A stretch of 8,135 nucleotides of DNA from an uncultured Methylophaga sp. (GTDB taxonomy: Bacteria; Pseudomonadota; Gammaproteobacteria; Nitrosococcales; Methylophagaceae): the NCBI GenBank assembly GCA_947631375.1, contig CANRLD010000077.1, forward strand, positions 1 to 8,135, in the 5' to 3' direction. Made by a program: the position numbers and the translations under genes. This document shows positions 6,069 through 8,135 of the stretch, piece after piece (the first letter of the stretch is position 1; every line of letters starts with the position of its first letter). Under the pieces are notes generated by a model. The model ran no database searches, was not told where the DNA came from, and saw nothing but the letters and a program-made list of their open reading frames with translations.

Positions 6069-6344
6069 TTAGTCGTAGCTGTAATGTTTTTTCAGCTGTT
6101 TAGTGACTTTCCACATGCTTTTCAGGCCTGTTGGGAAAATGACGTAATCACCCGGAACAATTGTCACCGGCTCGCCACCATCTGGCGTGACAACAATTTC
6201 ACCTTCCAGAATATAAGCTTTTTCCGTTTCATCGAAATCCAGACGGAATTCAGTAACCGGGCAATCCCAAGTTTCCCAGCCGGCAACACCGAGCTCATCC
6301 AGACGCGCCTGGCTTGGGTTTTTCTCAATAATAATTTCTGGCAT
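6069..6344 (-). CDS. Small cupin-domain protein (Cupin_3/DUF861 type)
   Basis: The protein has 91 residues, a single small beta-barrel. The family pattern is clear: WDCPVTEFRLDFDETEKAYI at 26-45, then LEGEIVVTPDGG at 46-57, then VPGDYVIFPTGLKSMWKV at 63-80, which is the second cupin motif (G-D-x-x-x-F-P-x-G). This resembles Cupin_3/DUF861 proteins, relatives of the ureidoglycine aminohydrolase barrel. The two His residues that hold metal in many cupins are absent, so metal binding and catalysis are uncertain. The ATG has AGGA about 6 nt upstream. It diverges from the siderophore receptor gene across 245 bp, so the two could share control, but no direct functional tie is known. A cytoplasmic location is expected, since there is no signal peptide. 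Confidence 0.88.
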   Translation of the reverse strand: MPEIIIEKNPSQARLDELGVAGWETWDCPVTEFRLDFDETEKAYILEGEIVVTPDGGEPVTIVPGDYVIFPTGLKSMWKVTKQLKKHYSYD

Positions 6345-6375
6345 AAAAATCCTGAATATAAAAAGTATGAACCAT

Positions 6376-6452
6376 GGTTGTCATTTGACTAACCCATTGC
6401 TTTTTTGTCAGTCATGCTCGGAAAACACGATGACATTGTCAGTATTTGACTG
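6376..6452. promoter_or_regulatory. Cluster of GTCA/TGAC half-sites upstream of the cupin gene (putative operator region)
   Basis: Seven GTCA or TGAC tetramers lie within about 70 bp: 6380, 6386, 6407, 6411, 6431, 6438 and 6447. They pair into dyads: GTCA-TT-TGAC (6380-6389), a tandem GTCAGTCA (6407-6414) and TGACA-T-TGTCA (6431-6441). TTTGACT occurs twice (6384-6390, 6445-6451). A perfect AACCATGGTT palindrome (6370-6379) adjoins it. Such spacing suggests binding sites for a dimeric regulator; I cannot name the protein. Confidence 0.45.
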
Positions 6453-6514
6453 GGCGAATAATACCAAACCTCACCGCTTTAATCTGGTTTATAGTGAAAT
6501 TCATCAATACATAT

Positions 6515-6533
6515 CTAAATGATAATCGTTTTT
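6515..6533 (+). promoter_or_regulatory. Fur box (iron-responsive repressor site) upstream of the receptor gene
   Basis: The 19-bp window starting CTAAATGATAATCG matches the consensus GATAATGATAATCATTATC at 13 of 19 positions, with an intact central GATAATC (6521-6527). It lies about 57-75 bp before the receptor start codon, where a promoter would be. The GATAAT could itself act as a -10 box. Fur with iron would be expected to repress the receptor. Confidence 0.7.
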
Positions 6534-6589
6534 ATTTACATGGGGTGGCATGGCGAGTAGACTACCGACTTTTAGGTGTGGAGAACTTT

Positions 6590-8135
6590 ATGGGTTACAA
6601 ATTGTCCCCGCTGGCGAAAGCAGTTGGTTTGGCGCTGCTGACAACAGCTACCATGGCAGTAGCAGAAACCTCGGAAAATAATGCTGCAGCATTAGACACG
6701 ATAACGGTCACGGCGAGTGCTGATGCGTCAGCAGAAGGGCTGGCACCTGCGCATAGCGGTGGACAGGTTGCGGTAGCGGGCAGAGCCGGTATTCTTGGTA
6801 ATCTGGATCATCTTGACAGTCCATTCAGTATTACCAGCTACACCAATGAACTGATTCAGGATCGCCAGGCGCGCAGTGTCGGTGATGTCTTGCAGAATGA
6901 TCCTTCAGTACGGGTAGCGCGAGGTTTTGGTAATTTTCAGGAATCTTATTTTATCCGCGGCTTTATCTTGAGTTCGGATGATGTGGCTTATAACGGACTT
7001 TATTCATTATTGCCCCGCCAATATATTGCCACCGAACTATTCGAACGGGTTGAATTGTTACGGGGCGCTTCATCATTTCTGACTGGGGCACCTCCAAGTG
7101 GTGGCGGTATCGGCGGCAGTATCAACCTGCTGCCAAAACGTGCTCCTAACGAACCATTAAACCGGATTACCGTTGGTACAGAACATGGTCAGCAAGGCCT
7201 TGTGGCGGCGGATATTGCCAGACGGTTTGGTGAGGATAAACAGTTTGGCGTCAGAGTGAATACCGCCTATCGTGATGGTGGAACAGCGGTTGAAGATGAA
7301 GAGGCGCAACTGGGTCTATTTGCTATCGGCCTTGACTGGCGTGGTGATCGGGCACGTATTTCTGCCGATATTGGCTACCAGGATAATCAGCTGGATGAAA
7401 CCCGTACTAATGTTACGTTAGCTAACAATATTGCAAAGGTTCCTTCTGCACCAAAGTCAGATAAAAATTGGGCGCAACCCTGGTCTTATTCTGATGAGGA
7501 AGATTTGTTCGGCACATTGCGTGGTGAATATGATCTGACCGAAACAACAACCGCCTGGGCGGCTTATGGTATTCGCCGCAGTGAAGAGGAAAACTCACTG
7601 GCCAACTTGAGAGTAAGTGATGGCGATACCGGAGCAGGTACCATCTATCGCTTTGACAATACGCGCGAGGACAGGGTGAATACCGGAGAAGTGGGGCTGC
7701 GCGGTTTCTTCAATACCGGCAGCGTTGGCCATGACTGGGTGGTTTCGGCATCCTGGTTTGAGCTGGAAAAGAAAAATGCCTATGTGATGGACTCTGGCAA
7801 TACGTTGGACACCAATCTTTATAGCCCGGAGTATTACGCTCGGCCGGCATATAGTGCCAATCCTTGGCGTGGTAACGATCTATCATCACCTGCTTTAAAT
7901 GGCCGTACCGAACTGAGCAGTTTTGCCATTGGCGATACCTTGTCGTTATTTGATGATCAACTTTTATTAACCCTGGGTATCAGGCGCCAATCTATTGAGG
8001 TAACCGATATTGCCTACGACACCAGCGCTAAGACGGGCTATGACAAGAGTGAAAATACCCCGGTATTGGGAGTGGTCTATAAGTTGACGAATCAATGGTC
8101 GATTTATGGTAATTATGTTGAAAACTTACGTCAGG
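6590..8135 (+). CDS. TonB-dependent siderophore receptor, 3' end outside the window
   Basis: The gene runs open from ATG 6590 to the window edge, 515 codons of what should be about 700-750. GGAGA (6580-6584) lies 5 nt before the start. Residues 1-25 form a signal peptide with cleavage expected after AVA. A TonB box-like segment, DTITVTA, is at 36-42. The plug domain follows: SPFSITSYTNELIQDRQARS at 77-96, VGDVLQNDPSVRV at 97-109, YFIRGF at 120-125, ERVELLRGASSFLTG at 152-166 and GGGIGGSINLLPKRA from 171. From about residue 190 the sequence alternates short polar and aromatic strands, as in the 22-strand outer-membrane barrel. The family imports ferric siderophores using TonB-ExbBD energy. The Fur box upstream supports an iron role. 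The exact siderophore cannot be told; the plug pattern fits the broad siderophore group (FhuA/FhuE/Fiu-like) rather than haem or vitamin B12 receptors. Confidence 0.93.
   Translation, partial: MGYKLSPLAKAVGLALLTTATMAVAETSENNAAALDTITVTASADASAEGLAPAHSGGQVAVAGRAGILGNLDHLDSPFSITSYTNELIQDRQARSVGDVLQNDPSVRVARGFGNFQESYFIRGFILSSDDVAYNGLYSLLPRQYIATELFERVELLRGASSFLTGAPPSGGGIGGSINLLPKRAPNEPLNRITVGTEHGQQGLVAADIARRFGEDKQFGVRVNTAYRDGGTAVEDEEAQLGLFAIGLDWRGDRARISADIGYQDNQLDETRTNVTLANNIAKVPSAPKSDKNWAQPWSYSDEEDLFGTLRGEYDLTETTTAWAAYGIRRSEEENSLANLRVSDGDTGAGTIYRFDNTREDRVNTGEVGLRGFFNTGSVGHDWVVSASWFELEKKNAYVMDSGNTLDTNLYSPEYYARPAYSANPWRGNDLSSPALNGRTELSSFAIGDTLSLFDDQLLLTLGIRRQSIEVTDIAYDTSAKTGYDKSENTPVLGVVYKLTNQWSIYGNYVENLRQ

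Noticed and set aside
6345..6380. ATGACA-17-TATATT as the cupin promoter
   Set aside because: The predicted start would fall inside the ribosome binding site, leaving almost no leader, so I do not support it.

Overview
The window looks like part of a gammaproteobacterial chromosome of moderate GC content. Supporting signs are a CspA-family gene with a long leader, strong Shine-Dalgarno sites, U-tracted terminators, a Fur box in front of a TonB-dependent siderophore receptor, and an HAMP-type chemoreceptor ending in RFKV. An Alteromonadales-like or related aquatic lineage is my guess; nothing here fixes the genus. I see no tRNA, rRNA, CRISPR array, transposase or integrase.

Left part (1-1914). 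A degenerate or frameshifted small membrane-protein gene (about 2-377, +) is followed by an intact multi-pass membrane protein of unknown function (410-1219, +). The latter overlaps tail to tail by 8 bp with a TetR-like regulator (1787-1212, -).

Middle (1843-3889). A cold-shock gene (2118-1915, -) has a strong promoter, a leader of about 156 nt, and three stacked hairpins in its 3' region, the last being its terminator. Upstream of it on the same strand lies an OafA/YrhL-type membrane acyltransferase (3433-2399, -). The roughly 450 bp gap between that gene and the chemoreceptor is not empty. It holds a decayed GGDEF-domain fragment whose GGEEF motif is still legible, a perfect 15-bp inverted repeat, and a nested hairpin behind the chemoreceptor stop.

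Right-middle (3890-6344, all on the - strand). A methyl-accepting chemotaxis gene is broken: it lacks its first membrane helix and changes frame twice. Its 5' edge lies within 20 bp of the stop of an intact NAD(P)H-dependent FMN reductase-family gene (5980-5456). Upstream of that is a small cupin (6344-6069) with a UUCG-loop terminator.

Right end (6345-8135). The cupin and a TonB-dependent siderophore receptor (6590 to beyond the window) diverge from a 245-bp control region. This region contains a Fur box on the receptor side and a dense cluster of GTCA/TGAC half-sites on the cupin side.

Overall the window combines ordinary housekeeping and iron-uptake genes with a patch of decayed signal-transduction genes (chemoreceptor plus diguanylate-cyclase remnant). 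I found no convincing new multi-gene system. The items most worth a second look are the GGEEF remnant, the broken chemoreceptor, the GTCA/TGAC cluster and the isolated perfect hairpin.
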